Assembly: GCF_002575655.3 (NCBI RefSeq)
Contig: NC_053040.3
Span: 358,544,267 to 358,608,266 of the forward strand
Length of the DNA: 64,000 bases
Direction: 5' to 3'
Origin: Aegilops tauschii subsp. strangulata
Lineage: Eukaryota; Streptophyta; Magnoliopsida; Poales; Poaceae
Positions 50,604 to 62,682 of the stretch are shown in pieces. Each line of letters starts with the position of its first letter. The first letter of the stretch is position 1. The notes beneath the pieces were generated by a model. It worked only from the letters and a program-made list of their open reading frames with translations. It was not told where the DNA came from and ran no database searches. The translations under genes and the position numbers were made by a program.

Positions 50604-51681
50604 TGCTGGAATTTAGTCTATTTTGGGCAGCCCAATAACTATTTCAGAAATTCCTAATAAATCCTAGAGGCCCACTTAGCCCATTTGTGCAAGGCAAGGG
50701 ATACTACTAAAGTTTAGTCCCACATTGCTAGTTTAGTGGGAGTTGGACCTCCTTATAAGGGAGGTTCTTTCCCCACTTGTATGAGCATGAGAACAAGAGG
50801 GATATCCACGCGCGCTCCTCCTCCGCCGCCCGCCTCGCCACGCCACGCCACGCCACGCCACGCCACGCCACGCCATGCCTCGTCACGACACGCCGCGCCG
50901 CGCCGCGGGTTGCAGGAATGAGCCGAGCCGATATCTAAATTTTTGCCACGCACTACGGGTATACGAAAGGTCACTCGGGAGCTGCAAAGTTTTTTCTATA
51001 GTGGACATTGAATATGAACGCTGCACCCTTCGGCTGCTGCCTGTTCGTTTCATCTCCCGCGTTCCCTTCAGCTCCCGGCGCAGCCTCTCGCCTCTCAGAG
51101 AAACGCACCAGAACTTCTTCTTCCTCTCGCCACCGGTTCCAATCTCTGTGCTACTACTGTCTTCCTCATCCCGGCTTGCGGCGTGCACCGCGAGTCGGGA
51201 CAGTAGGCCTCCGAAACCACACCTCTTTGAGTCCTGTACGGGAGAAGGGTGATAAGGTTTTTGGGGAGCGCTCCGCGCGACTACTGACTTCTTCATCACG
51301 GACTCCGACGACTACTTCCCCGACGACGACTTCTTCCCCGACGTCGACAACCTCATCAACGACATGGCTGGAGAGGATGTCGACCCCAAGTCCAGTGTTT
51401 CTGTTGCTGCTGTCCCGTACGTGTTCTTCCTCTTTCTATTAGAGGTTCTGCTACAGTTTCTTGTTCTAGTGTTTGCCCTAGATATGATAGACTCTGCTTC
51501 ATATATGAAACTTGTCCTACTGTCTGCTATAGATAAACTTGGTTACAGTTCCTATATGCAGATGTTATTTACCTTCTCTCTGTCAGATCGCATGACTAGT
51601 TTTGTCTCTGCTATATTATTTATGCTTTATCTAGTATTTCTGTTAATAAAATCATTTGGTAAATTGCTCATATTTCCATAA
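50604..51681 (+). repeat. 3' LTR of I
   Basis: 1078 bp. Compared with the 5' LTR it has an expanded CCACG run (seven versus three perfect units, near 50838-50875). It lacks about 35 bp carrying the second TATA box and ends CCATAA instead of CCAACA. Confidence 0.9.
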
Positions 51682-51686
51682 ATACT

Positions 51687-52339
51687 TTGTTCTAGTATCG
51701 AGTTGTAATCATTGAGTTGTAAATAAATAGAAGTGTGATGATCATCATTAATAGAGCATTGTCCCAAATAAACTCGCCTAGAGACAGCTCACCAGCTCAT
51801 CGAGCACAAGAACACCTCTCCTCAGGAGGCTGTTCTTCCCTTGTATTGTTCATCCTCAGCCCAAGAGGCAATCCACCACCACCACACTGGAGTAGGGTAT
51901 TACACCACAACGGTGGCCCGGACCAGTATAAATCTTGTGTCCCTTGTGTTCCGAGTTCGTCGAGTTAGCCCTTGAGATCTTAGCGAAGCTAGGACGTGGA
52001 TCGGTAGGGAAAGATCTTTGTGCGCACCCAAGTGTTCGAACCTTGAGGGTTTTACCGGAACCCGTGATCCGACAATGACCAAACTATATGATTTTGTAGG
52101 GATGAACTTTCTTTGGCCATGTTATTTTGAGAAGACATAATTGCTTAGTTAGTATGCTTGAAGTATTATTATTTTTATGTCAATATTAAACTTTTATCTT
52201 GAATCTTTCGGATCTGAACATTCATGCCACAATAAAGAAAATTACACTGAAGAATATGCTAGGAAGTAATCCATATCAAAAATTCTGTTTTTATCATTTA
52301 CCTACTCGAGGACGGGCAGGAATTAAGCTTGGGGTTGCT
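51687..52339 (+). other. 3' internal part of G with polypurine tract
   Basis: TTGTTCTAGTATCGAGTTG continues the sequence interrupted at 40820. The tract AAGCTTGGGGTTGC (52326-52339) precedes the 3' LTR. No ORF is supported. A D-type LTR fragment occupies 51790-52074. Confidence 0.75.
51790..52074 (+). repeat. LTR fragment of D-type family
   Basis: About 285 bp match the last third of the D LTR, including CCACCACCACACTGGAGTAG and the end CCCGTGATCCGACA. The 5' part is missing and no TSD is apparent, so it is a truncated relic of an earlier insertion. Confidence 0.8.
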
Positions 52340-53919
52340 TGATACGTCTCCAACGTATCTATAATTTTTTATTGTTCCATGCTATTTTATATTCTCTTTT
52401 GGATGTTTAATGGGATTTATTATACACTTTTATATTATTTTTGGGACTAACCTACTAACCCAAGGCCCAGTGCAAATTGCTATTTTTTTCCTATTTCAGT
52501 GTTTCGCAGAAAAAGAATATCAAACGGAGTCCAACCGGAATGAAACCTTCGGGATCGTGATTTTTGGAACAAACGTGATCCAGAGGACTTGGAGTGGACG
52601 TCAAGAAACAACCGAGGAGGCTACGAGGCAGGGAGGCGCGCCTGCCCCCCCCCCCTAAGCGCGCCCCCACCCTCATGGGCCCCTCGTGGCTCTCCTGACC
52701 GACTTCCTTTGCCTATATATACTCATATACCCCGAAAACATCCAGGAGCACAACGAAACCCTATTTCCACCGCCGCAACTCTCTGTACCCATGAGATCCC
52801 ATCTGGGGGCCTTTTCCGGTGCTACCATTAACTGGAGGGGGCATCGATCACGGAGGGCTTCTACATCAACACCATAGCCTCTCCGATGATGTGTGAGTAG
52901 TTTACCTCAGACCTTCGGGTCCATAGTTCTTAACTAGATGGCTTCTTCTCTCTCTTTGGATCTCAATACAAAGTTCTCCTCGATCTTCTTGGAGATCTAT
53001 TCGATGTAACTCTTTTTGTGGTGTGTTTGTCGAGATCCGATGAATTGTGGGTTTATGATCAAGATTATCTATGAACAATATTTGAATCTCCTCTGAATTC
53101 TTTTATGTATGATTGGTTATCTTTGCAAGTCTCTTCAAATTATCAGTTTGGTTTGGCCTACTAGATTGATCTTTCTTGCAATGGGAGAAGTGCTTAGCTT
53201 TGGGTTCAATCATGCGGTTTTCGATCCCAGTGACAGAAGGGGAAACGACACGTATTGTATTGTTGCCATCGAGGATAAAAAGATGGGGTTTATGTCATAA
53301 TGCTTGAGTTTATCCCTCTACATCATGTCATCTTGCCTAATGCGTTACTCTGTTCTTATGAACTTAATACTCTAGATGCATGCTGGATAGCGGTCGATGT
53401 GTGGAGTAATAGTAGTAGATGCAGAGTCGTTTCGGTCTACTTGTCGCGGACATGATGCCTATATACATGATCATGCCTAGATATTCTCATAACTATGCTC
53501 AATTTTATCAATTGCTCGACAGTAATTTGTGCACCCACCGTAATACTTATGCTATCTTGAGAGAAGCCACTAGTGAAACCTATGACCCCCGGGTCTATTC
53601 TCCATTATATAAGTTTTTGATCTACTTTTATTTTGCGTTCTTTACTTTCAATCTATATCATAAAAATACCAAAAATATTTATCTTATTATTATCTCTATC
53701 AGATCTCACTTTTGCAAGTGGCCGTGAAGGGATTGACAACCCCTTTATCGTGTTGGTTGCAAGGTTCTTATTTGTTTGTGTAGGTACGAGGGACTTGCAT
53801 GTAGCCTCCTACTGGATTGATACCTTGGTTCTCAAAAACTGAGGGAAATACTTATGCTACTTTGTTGCATCACCCTTTCCTCTTCAAGGGAAAACCAACG
53901 CAGTGCTCAAGAGGTAGCA
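52340..53919 (+). repeat. 3' LTR of G
   Basis: 1580 bp from TGATACGTCTCCAACG to CAAGAGGTAGCA, followed by tgcac. It shows the uninterrupted D target site at about 53003-53010. Confidence 0.93.
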
Positions 53920-53924
53920 TGCAC

Positions 53925-56216
53925 CACCTCCCGCAAGTATGGGTTGATGATGTTCTTGAAGACTTGTCCTTGGAGGAGCTTGGAGCGGCCATGGTAGATG
54001 GGATCTGTCAGGAAACAGCAAGGAAAGGAAAACAGAAGATTTCTCCGCGATACGGTGGTCAATAGGTTTGGGGGGTATATAAAGATTTTTTATCTTGGGA
54101 AACAAGCAAATTGAAGAAAAACGGAGTCCGGAAGGTACCTAGGGTGGGCACAACCCACTTGGACACGCCTGGCAAGCCAGGCGCGCCCTGGTGTCTTGTT
54201 CCCACCAGGGTGACCTTCCAGGTTGTTTCTTATTTTCCTAATTTTCTAAATATTCCAAAATTGACAAAAAATATTTTTGCGGATTTTTCGGAGTCCGTTT
54301 ACTTACCGTATCACGTACCTCCTCTTTTTCACGATTCTAGAGTGTTCTGAAAGGACCCTTTTATGTGCTCTTCCAGTGTCATAGTTTGGATAATATTACT
54401 TTCAACATTAATGGGCGTACCTAAGATATAATGTTTTATTCGTTGCCCATTAACAACCTTCGGGTTAGTACCTTCGGCATTATTTATTTTTATCGCTCCA
54501 GACCGATAAACCTCCTCGATAACATAGGGTCCTTCCCATTTGGAGAGGAGTTTTCCTGCAAAGAATCTAAAATGAGAGTTGTATAGAAGAACATATTCTC
54601 CAACTTTGAACTCACGCTTTTGGATTTATCATGCCATCTTTTAACTTTTTCTTTAAATAACTTGGCATTTTCATAAGTTTGGGTTATCATTCATCTAGTG
54701 AGCTAATATCAAATAACCTCTTTTCACCGGCATGTTTGGAATCATAGTTGAGTTCTTTAATTGCCCAATATGCTTTATGTTCTAACTCAAGGGGCAAATG
54801 AAAAGCTTTTCCATAACCCATTTCATAAGGAGACATACCCTAGGATTTTTATATGCTGTTCTATAAGCCCAAAGTGCATCATCCAATTTATTAGACCAAT
54901 TCTTCCGGGGCCTATTGATAGTCTTTTGCAAAAGAAATTTTATTTCTCTATTGCTAAGTTCAACTTGACCACTAGACCGAGGATGATAGGGTGATGCAAT
55001 TCTATGGTTAACATCATACTTGGCAGGCATTTTACGGAAAGCACCATGAATAAAATGTGAACCACCATCAGTCATTAAATATCTAGGGACTCCAAACCTT
55101 GGGAAAATAACTTCCTTAAGCATTCTAATAGACGTGTTGTGATCAGCACTACTAGTTGGAATAGCTTCTACCCATTTAGTAACGTAATCAACAGCAACCA
55201 AAATATGTGTATACCCATTAGAGGAAGGAAAAGGTCCCATGTAATCAAATCCCCAAACATCAAATGGTTCAACAGTGAATAATTCATAGGCATTCTTGAC
55301 GCTTACCGATATTACCTATTCTTTGGCATTCATCACAAGATGAGGCAAACTTACGAGCATCCTTGAAAAGAGTAGGCCAATAAAACCCAGATTGCAATAC
55401 CTTGTGAGCAGTTCTGTCTCCCGCATGATGTCCTCCGTAAGCTTAGAGTGACATTTCCATAGGATTTGTCCCTTTTCATGCTCACATACACAACGTCTAA
55501 TAATATCATCTACTCCTTCTTTGTAAAGATGTGGGTCATCCCAAAAGTAATGTCTTAAATCATAGAATATTTTTTCTTTTGTTGGTACGTAAAGCTAGGT
55601 GGTAAATATTTAGCAACAATGTAATTAGCATAATCAGCATACCAAGGAGTGTTATTAGAAACATTTATTGGAGGTAACTGCTCATCAGGAAAGCCATCAT
55701 CAATAGGTAGTGGGTCATCAAGAACATTTTCGAGCCTAGACAAGTTATCAGCTACGGGGTTCTCTGCTCCTTTTCTATCAATGATGTGTAAATGAAATTC
55801 TTGTAATAAGAGAACCCATCGAATAAGTCTAGGTTTAGCATCTTTTTTTCCATAAGATATTTAATAGCAACATGGTCGGTGTGAACGATAACTTTAGAAT
55901 CAACAATGTAAGATCTAAATTTATCACAAGCAAACACCACTGCTAGAAAAAAAATTCAGTAGTAGCATAATTTCTTTGTGCACTGTCTAGAGTTTTACTA
56001 GCATAATGAATAACATTTAGTTTCTTATCAACTCTTTGTCCTAGAACAGCACCAACAGCATAATCACTAGCATCACACATAATCTCAAAAGGCAAGTTCC
56101 AGTCAGGTGGTTGAACAATATGTGCAGAAATTAAGGCTTCCTTCGGTGTTTCAAAGGCTTCTAAACAATCATCATCAAAAACAAAAGGAACATCCTTTTG
56201 CAAAAGATTTGTAAGG
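53925..56216 (-). pseudogene. pol: F pol: RNase H, integrase and start of third ORF (broken)
   Basis: Reading the minus strand from 56216: LLQKDVPFVFDDD, then RNase H with FEIMCDASDYAVGAVLG and IHYASKTLDSAQRNYATTE. A frame loss at an A run lies near 55950, then VFACDKFRSYIVDSK. The integrase zinc motif is decayed (CDECQ near 55330), and the catalytic core (55240-54782) has [23 protein letters not shown] and [11 protein letters not shown], i.e. D, D and E. Beyond 54780 similarity continues weakly to about 54360 (chromo-like tail). The start of the third ORF lies at 53925-54003. Stops and shifts occur throughout. The RT part continues at 62683-63051 on the other side of E. Confidence 0.85.
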
Positions 56217-56221
56217 GGTCT

Positions 56222-56834
56222 TGTCGGGGATATACCCCACGGTATGACCCGGCCGGACTTGGCGACTCACTGGCGAAGTGACCCGCCCGGATCTCTCCAC
56301 TCACTGATGACCCGGCCGAGTTAGGTGACTCATTGGTGACCCGGCAGGTGGGTCAGAGGAGCGACAAGACCCGGAGGCCTAGAAGGCTCAAGGCCCAGAA
56401 GGCCGGCTCATGTTATGGTGGGCCGGTTTAAGAGAAAAGGCATAAGGAATATTCCCTTACAAAGGAAGCAAGAGTAGGACTCCACTTGTAATAGAGTAAT
56501 CCTAATCCCACTAGGACTAGTCATGTAACCCGCCCCTTCAACTTATATAAGGAGGGGCAGGGCACCCCAAGAGGGGGAAGTTGGACAGGTCAAGACAGAT
56601 AAGTCAATAGCTCTCGATATAGAGGTAGCGAAAGAGCACCCTTGTAATCGTGTGCACCATGATCAATATCAATGAAGCAGGATGTAGGATTTTACCTCCA
56701 CCGTGAGGGGCCGAACCTGGGTAAAACCCCGCATCTCTCGTCCCACTCAACCCCTCTCAAGCTACCACATAGATGTGTTGGCCTCACGACTAAGTCCTCA
56801 CACTAAGGACATCTGCCGTGACAAATCCACGACA
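56222..56834 (+). repeat. 5' LTR of E
   Basis: 613 bp, TGTCGGGGATATACCCC...AATCCACGACA. TATATAAGG near 56544 is the likely core promoter. It lacks about 40 bp present near the start of the 3' LTR. Confidence 0.9.
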
Positions 56835-56836
56835 GT

Positions 56837-56853
56837 TGGCGCCCACCGTGGGG
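56837..56853 (+). other. Primer-binding site of E
   Basis: TGGCGCCCACCGTGGGG after the LTR end GACA plus two bases, the same as in Gypsy element B. Confidence 0.88.
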
Positions 56854-56887
56854 CCTGCGCACGTTGGTGTTGAGTTCTTGGAGGGCG

Positions 56888-57195
56888 CTTTCCCAGGGAT
56901 CGAGAAGTTCCGCATGGTTCATCAGAAAGTTTCGCCCGGCTGATCGAAAATTTCCGGCCGGCTCGTCGGAAAGTTCTGGCCGGATTGTCGAAAAGTTCCG
57001 TCCGGCTCATCAAAGTGTTCCGCTGGCTCGTCGAAAAATTCTGGCCGGCTTATTTGAAGGTTCCGACTGCCTCGACGAAAGGTTCCATCTGAATCACTAA
57101 AGAGTTCCGACCGCCTCGACGAAAGGTTCCGTCCGAATCGCCAAAGAGTTCCGACCGCCTCGATGAAAGGTTCTGTCCGAATTTCCAAAGAAGTT
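56888..57195 (+). repeat. Degenerate tandem repeat AAGTTCCGnCCGGCTC in E
   Basis: About thirteen units of roughly 22-24 bp follow the pattern GTTCCG, CC-rich stretch, TCG, AAA. In the right half a higher-order unit of about 46 bp (GAGTTCCGACCGCCTCGACG...CGAATCGCCAAA) repeats about three times. Confidence 0.8.
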
Positions 57196-58825
57196 CCGAC
57201 TTATTAAAAAAATGGGGTCAAACATGACCCGGAGGATCTCATCTCGAGCCGCCCAACTCCAGCCCTGCTGCGATCGTGCTTCAAAGCCGCCGCCTCGCCG
57301 TCGTCACTGTAACCTCGGGCTGAGCCGCCCAGCTCACCTTATTCTGAGCCGCCGCGCATTACATATGAGCTGCCTCTACTTCAACATCCGGGTCTCAACT
57401 TGGGGCATCCGCGGTCTCACTTTGAGCCTTTTTCATCGCTATGAACCGCCGCTTCCATCGAGGCCTTGAGAGATTGATTAAATTGTTGTTGAAATTACTG
57501 AAGGTTATCCGCATCTGCTATATACGGATCATATATTTCTCGGAAAAATCAGGTGAATTCTGTCCAGTCAAATTTTTTATATGTTTTTATTCTTTAAGGA
57601 ACAAGTACTCTGGCTTGTGATATTTTTTGATGCAGGATAATTGTTCACTGCAAGAGGGATGGTCGTGGATATATAGCTCGCGCCAAAATTATCAAGCGCT
57701 AGCGTCTGACTATGCCATAATGCTCAATGAATGTATGTGCAAGCCGCGGCCTCTGTAGCCCAATTTACATCAATACAATGCGATTGACTCGCCTGTCCGT
57801 GTGGTTTATCACGCCTGCGATTGACTCGCCCATCCGCACCGGCTTACAATGCCATGGCCGGCTCATCTGTCCGTGCCTGCGGCTGACTCGCCTGCTCTGT
57901 ACTGTCTCTGATGACGCGGTCGTATTTACCGTCCGCTTCCGCGGTCTGGTCCACATGAGCACACTGGAGTTGTACCTGTCTGCACAAGCTGCTTAAGTGA
58001 GCGCATGCAAGTTGCTGCTCTTGCAGCCCGGTTTATTCCAACAACCCTGGAGCAAATCATAATATGTTATCAACCTTCGCCAGCACCGGATGATTCAATG
58101 GATAGGCACGCAAAGTCGCCGCCGCTGTGGTGTGTTTAAATTCAACAACCAGCTGGGATGAACCGCTGGCCGGATTACTGACACAAATCATATGGGTTCA
58201 TTTATAACCCGCCACGGTCGACCTCAAGTTTCCGTGGATTCACATCGCGTTATCAACGCCAAGGGTATACAATGAGTGTTGCGAAAATCATTAAATCGCC
58301 ACCTTGCTTCCAGCTTCAACATTTGACAGTGTTCTGCTATTCAGCTATATGTCGGTTTATATCACGGCCAAGTATGAAGAATCTCAAGCCAACTCCTCGA
58401 GTCGTCTTGAGACTCGGGGGGCTACGATGATATGACTTAGAAAATATTGTGAAATTCAAGAACCCCGGGTCAATTGGAGGGAAAGTAACCCGGTCTCGGG
58501 GGCTAGTGCTACATTGATGAAAATTTAGAGGCCGTCAGGAAGACTTCTGGCTTAAAAAAGTGCCTAGCAATTTAAAAGTTCCGGCTCAATGGATGAGTTC
58601 CGGGTTATCAGAAAAAAATCTGGTTCAATATCCGGCTCAAGGGAAATCTCTTTCTCTCAATGTTTTGAGCTCTTAATATCCGGCTTAACATCCGGTTCAA
58701 AAAGAATCCATTTCTCGCAAGTTCGAGTTCTCAGAAAAATCAAAGGTTGCCAAAGAGAACTTTCTGCATTGTGTAGTTCAAACATAGGCATCCTGCCTTA
58801 TGGGCTTATCTAATTGGTCACTTGA
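57196..58825 (+). other. Non-coding internal region of E
   Basis: G/C-rich first half with GCCGCC-type words, then A/T-rich sequence with TTCCGGCTC and CTCGGGGGCTA words (58432, 58494). No ORF resembles a known protein. Confidence 0.6.
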
Positions 58826-59060
58826 GGGCTTCCTGCTCACTGAGCATAGCTGTGATTACCCTCTTGATCCGGCTTGCACGCCTTGTTACAAATTACTTGG
58901 GGGCTTCCTGCTCACTAAGCATAGCTATGACTACCCTATTGACCCGTCTTACACGCCTTGTTACAAATTACTTGGGGGCTTCCTGCTCACTGAGCATAGC
59001 TATGACTACCCTATTGATCCGACTTACACGCCTTGTTGCAAATTACTTGGGGGCTTATTG
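58826..59060 (+). repeat. Three-copy 75-bp tandem repeat in E
   Basis: GGGCTTCCTGCTCACTGAGC starts near 58826, 58901 and 58976, and each unit ends TTACTTGGG. A fourth partial unit begins near 59051. Because 75 is a multiple of three, the array keeps an ORF open, with a 25-residue repeat containing GGFLLTEHSYDYPIDP. I regard the ORF as a by-product. Confidence 0.88.
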
Positions 59061-59586
59061 CCCAAGTAAAAGGTTACCAAAGAGAACTTGTTGCAGTGCA
59101 TAGTTCAAACATAGGTATCCTGCCTTGAGGGCTCATTATATATCACTCGAGGGCTTCCCGTTCAATGAACATAGCTTTATTTACCCTTTTGATCGGTTTG
59201 AATGCCAGGTGTATTCACCAAAAATCCGGGTTAACCTGCCTTTGTATGCCTGCCACTCCACCCAGGTAATCCTGGAATGACCCGCCGTACTCTTGACAGT
59301 CAATCTTATAAAGACCCTGAACTTGTCAAAGTTAAAACGGCGATTGGCCATGTGAGGCCCGGCTTACAGGTTTGAATAAAGGATTAACTCAGTGGATGTG
59401 CGGCCCTTGAACAACACTTGATATTGAGGCTTGGCAGCCTATGAAGGCCTTGTTTTGTCTGATTTGTATTTGCTTTGAACATTTTTTGGGTTCATCTTTT
59501 GTACCATATTGACATATGGTTTAAAAATGATTCAGGCCATGTAGCCTTGATCCTTATGACTCATATTTGAGCATATCTGGGTTTTT

Positions 59587-60480
59587 GATAACCCGGTCTG
59601 GCTTTGGATGATAAGTCGCTAGTATACTTTGATTGTGCACTTGGAGTTATGCGCTCCAAGTTTCTGGGTTGTTACCCTTACTGCATATGGCGCTGTAAGC
59701 CGGCAGTATGAACCGATTTCACAGGCCATGTAGCCTTGATTATATGACTCATCATTGAGCATCTTTGGGATTTGATAACCCGCCTTCATAGCGGACATTA
59801 AGTCGCCAGGGTATCTTTGCCTTGAGCAATCAAAATTATGATATTGCATGTTTACGGGTCAATACCTGCGACGGATTATAATTATTGAGGTATCACCATG
59901 ATGTCAATCTCCAGGTATGTTTCTCAATAATGGTATGGATGTTTGGGGTTTCGTAACCCACCCTGGCTATGGACTTAAGTCGCCAGCATACTTTGGATTG
60001 CGCAATTGGAATTATGCGCTTATAAATCTTTGGGTTGTCACCCTCACTGGATGTGGCGGTGTAAGCCGGCAATTTGAGCCAATTCTCTAGATATGTTTTT
60101 AAATTGTTGGATGAATATGCGAGGTTTGATAACCCGCCCTGGCTTTGGACGTTAAGTTGCTAGTATATTTTGGATTGCGTCATTGGAATCATGCGCTTAT
60201 AAATCATTGGATTCTTACCCTCATTGGATATGGCGATTTAAGCCGGCAGTATGAGCCAATTCTACAGGTATGTTTTCCTGGTTATATAAATATGTGAGGT
60301 TTTGATAACCCGCCATGGTTATAGACTTTAAGTCACGAGTATATCTTGGCTTTGATGGCCTTAATTCTAGTGTTTTCCATAAATGCATAAGACTATATTA
60401 TGTTTGGGTTGTTACCTACCCTGGTTTTTGACGTTAAGTCGCCAAAGCATATGTTGTTTAAGCTTTGTGCAGGTTATGCA
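59587..60480 (+). repeat. About 177-bp tandem repeats in E
   Basis: Units beginning GATAACCCGCCCTGG occur at about 59587, 59774, 59952, 60128 and 60304 (spacings 187, 178, 176, 176), with a related partial unit near 60411. Each contains TTAAGTCGCCAG, GCGCTTATAAATC or a variant, and AAGCCGGCAGTATGAGCC. The units are diverged. Confidence 0.82.
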
Positions 60481-60989
60481 TAGCTATGACTTACATAAAT
60501 GATTAAGTTCAAGCCCATCATCAAAGATTGAAATTGATGTTTCAAAAGGGTTATCAATTCTTGATTTTTTACATAGGCTACAAGCCGCCGGGTTGCATTC
60601 CGGCTTACAATGAATGTGCATTAAGTCGCCATCGGCCAAGAGCTGCCGGGTATTTAACTCCGGATTTACTTATCAACAAATAAGGTATTCAAATCTTTAA
60701 TAGCCAGACTGGGCTGGATTTTCATTATGGTATTGAATGATTGAGGTTTTCATACCGGATTATATTATTCAAACCTTTAATAGCCAACATGGCTGGATTT
60801 TTATTATGGTTATCAATAACTTGTATTATGATTGAGGTTTTGAAAGGCCACTTTAGAGCAATGGCTATTATTTCTTCATCCAAGAGTACCGGTTCACAAC
60901 AGAGAGCATGGTTCAATATTAATATGCAAAGGCTTTTAGCAACATCATCCGGACAATGGATATGGTTTTATTTAGTCCCGAGTCGCTGC

Positions 60990-61510
60990 AGGCATATGAC
61001 CCGGCACTTGGGGGCTACATTATTCAAATCATGATTATATCAAATATGAAAGTCCCATGTCGCTGCAAGCATGCACCATGACACTTGGGGGCTAATGCAA
61101 GGTCGTTTTTAACTCACCTTATTGAAGACCCGACTCATCACATCATAATAAGCCGGCCCTTGGGGGCTACTAATTGCTCCTGTCAAAGGTAACCCGAAAC
61201 TTGGGAGCTACATCATTTGGTGTTATTTTTTGAAGTACACATAAAGTCCCAGCTCAGTATTATCTTACTGAGCCGGCCCTTGGGGCTACACGTTGCTGCT
61301 CAAATCTACATGATCATATATACAAAGTCCCTGCTTGTTATTGCATAATGACTCGGCACTTGGGGGCTACACATGTGAAGTACAGAATATTCAGTTTATG
61401 GCTGGTGGCTTAGATGAACAACCTGGATTTCTCCAAAGTTGCAGCATTAACATTAAAGCAAGTCTTAAGCTGTTACTACGCTTCCTTCTTAAGACTTGGG
61501 GGCTACAGGT
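60990..61510 (+). repeat. Polypurine-like CACTTGGGGGCTACA array in E
   Basis: Copies of ACTTGGGGGCTA or close variants lie near 61005, 61085, 61158, 61198, 61276, 61355 and 61495, many following AGTCCC... and CGGC. They resemble the true polypurine tract at 62010-62022. A similar array occurs in H (36174-36830). Confidence 0.82.
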
Positions 61511-62022
61511 GATATGCATATAAGGGAGGTACACTTTCAAGCTTGGTGTTAGCAACAATTATGACCCGGTGCCATCAATATTTACAAACCGACAGTTTTG
61601 GCAATCATAACTCGGCAAGCTCTACATCTTTAAGCCAGCTGAAAATCAGATGAGTATTTCAAGACCAATATTTTTGTCAAGCTAGAGCATTGGAAGCTGA
61701 GTCAAATGAATTACTCTTTATAATATATTTTCTGCAAGAAGCCAATGTCAGCAAATTGACTATGAAGCTGGTCTATTGACCCGGATTTTTCAGAAGAATT
61801 ATCTGGATTTTTTGCATTGGCAAAGTTTGAACATATCTGCTAAAGGAGATTTTCTATGAGGTCATGGACATGTATCAAGAAGGAAATGACAAGGACTTAA
61901 GGATGAACAAGTGTCGGTTCAGAAAAACTATTAACCCGGAGCACAACCTGTCAAATTTGTTCTTGTGTTTATTTTTCGGGATCAGTTTAACATGGATAAA
62001 TCCAAATTAAACTGGGGGCTAA

Positions 62023-62677
62023 TGTCGGGGATATACCCCGCGGTATGACCCGGCCGGAAGTATGACCCGGCCGGACTTGGCGACTCACTGGCGACCCGCC
62101 CTAACTTGGCGAGTCGCTAAGTGACCCGCCCGGATCTCTCCACTCACTGATGACCCGGCCGAGCCAGGTGACTCATTGGTGAACCGGCAGGCGGGTCAGA
62201 GGAGCGACAAGACCCGGAGGCCTGGAAGGCTCAAGGCCTAGAAGGCCAGCTCATGTTATGGTGGGCCGGTTTAAGAGAAAAGGCATAAGGAATATTCCCT
62301 TACAAAGGAAGGAAGAGTAGGACTCCACTTGTAATAGAGTAATCCTAATCCTACTAGGACTAGTCATGTAACCCGCCCCTTCAACTTATATAAGGAGGGG
62401 CAGGGCACCCCAAGAGGGGGAAGTTGGACAGGTCAAGACAGACAAGTCAATAGCTCTCGAGATAGAGGTAGCAAAAGAGCACCCTTGTAATCGTAAGCAC
62501 CATGATCAATATCAATGAAGCATGATGTAGGCTTTTACCTCCATCGTGAGTGGCCGAACCTGGGTAAAACCTCGCGTCCCTCGTCCCACTCAACCCCTCT
62601 CAAGCTACCACATAGATGTGTTGGCCTCACGACTAAGTCCTCACACTAAGGACATCTGCCGTGACAAATCCACGACA
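62023..62677 (+). repeat. 3' LTR of E
   Basis: 655 bp, TGTCGGGGATATACCCCG...AATCCACGACA, followed by ggtct. Nearly identical to the 5' LTR apart from an extra stretch near its start. Confidence 0.92.
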
Positions 62678-62682
62678 GGTCT

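Larger units (their letters stand above)
40821..51681 (+). mobile_element. Copia element I (interrupted by solo LTR J)
   Basis: Flanked by atact at 40816-40820 and 51682-51686. LTRs are 40821-41896 and 50604-51681, starting TGCTAGAATTTAG and TGCTGGAATTTAG. Gag and pol are in Copia order on the plus strand. A 4.2 kb solo LTR (J) sits between pol and the 3' LTR. The tract GGTTGGGGAT precedes the 3' LTR. No TGGTATCAGAGC primer-binding site is visible after the 5' LTR. Many lesions make it defective. Confidence 0.92.
56222..62677 (+). mobile_element. Non-autonomous LTR element E
   Basis: TSD ggtct at 56217-56221 and 62678-62682; LTRs 56222-56834 and 62023-62677. The primer-binding site TGGCGCCCACCGTGGGG lies at 56837-56853, and AAACTGGGGGCTAA precedes the 3' LTR. 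The 5.2 kb internal region has no gag or pol motif and is built from several kinds of repeats. It interrupts the RT codons of F between the SRP and LTNLL motifs. It shares LTR and internal sequence with H. Confidence 0.92.

Noticed and set aside
54111..54350. Plus-strand ORF in F
   Set aside because: Lies opposite the decayed 3' pol region; no recognisable motif.
58800..59103. ORFs with 25-residue repeats
   Set aside because: Open only because the 75-bp tandem unit is a multiple of three; no start context or homology.
58826..60480. Possible CRISPR array
   Set aside because: Repeats are 75 bp and about 177 bp without unique spacers, in a plant retroelement.
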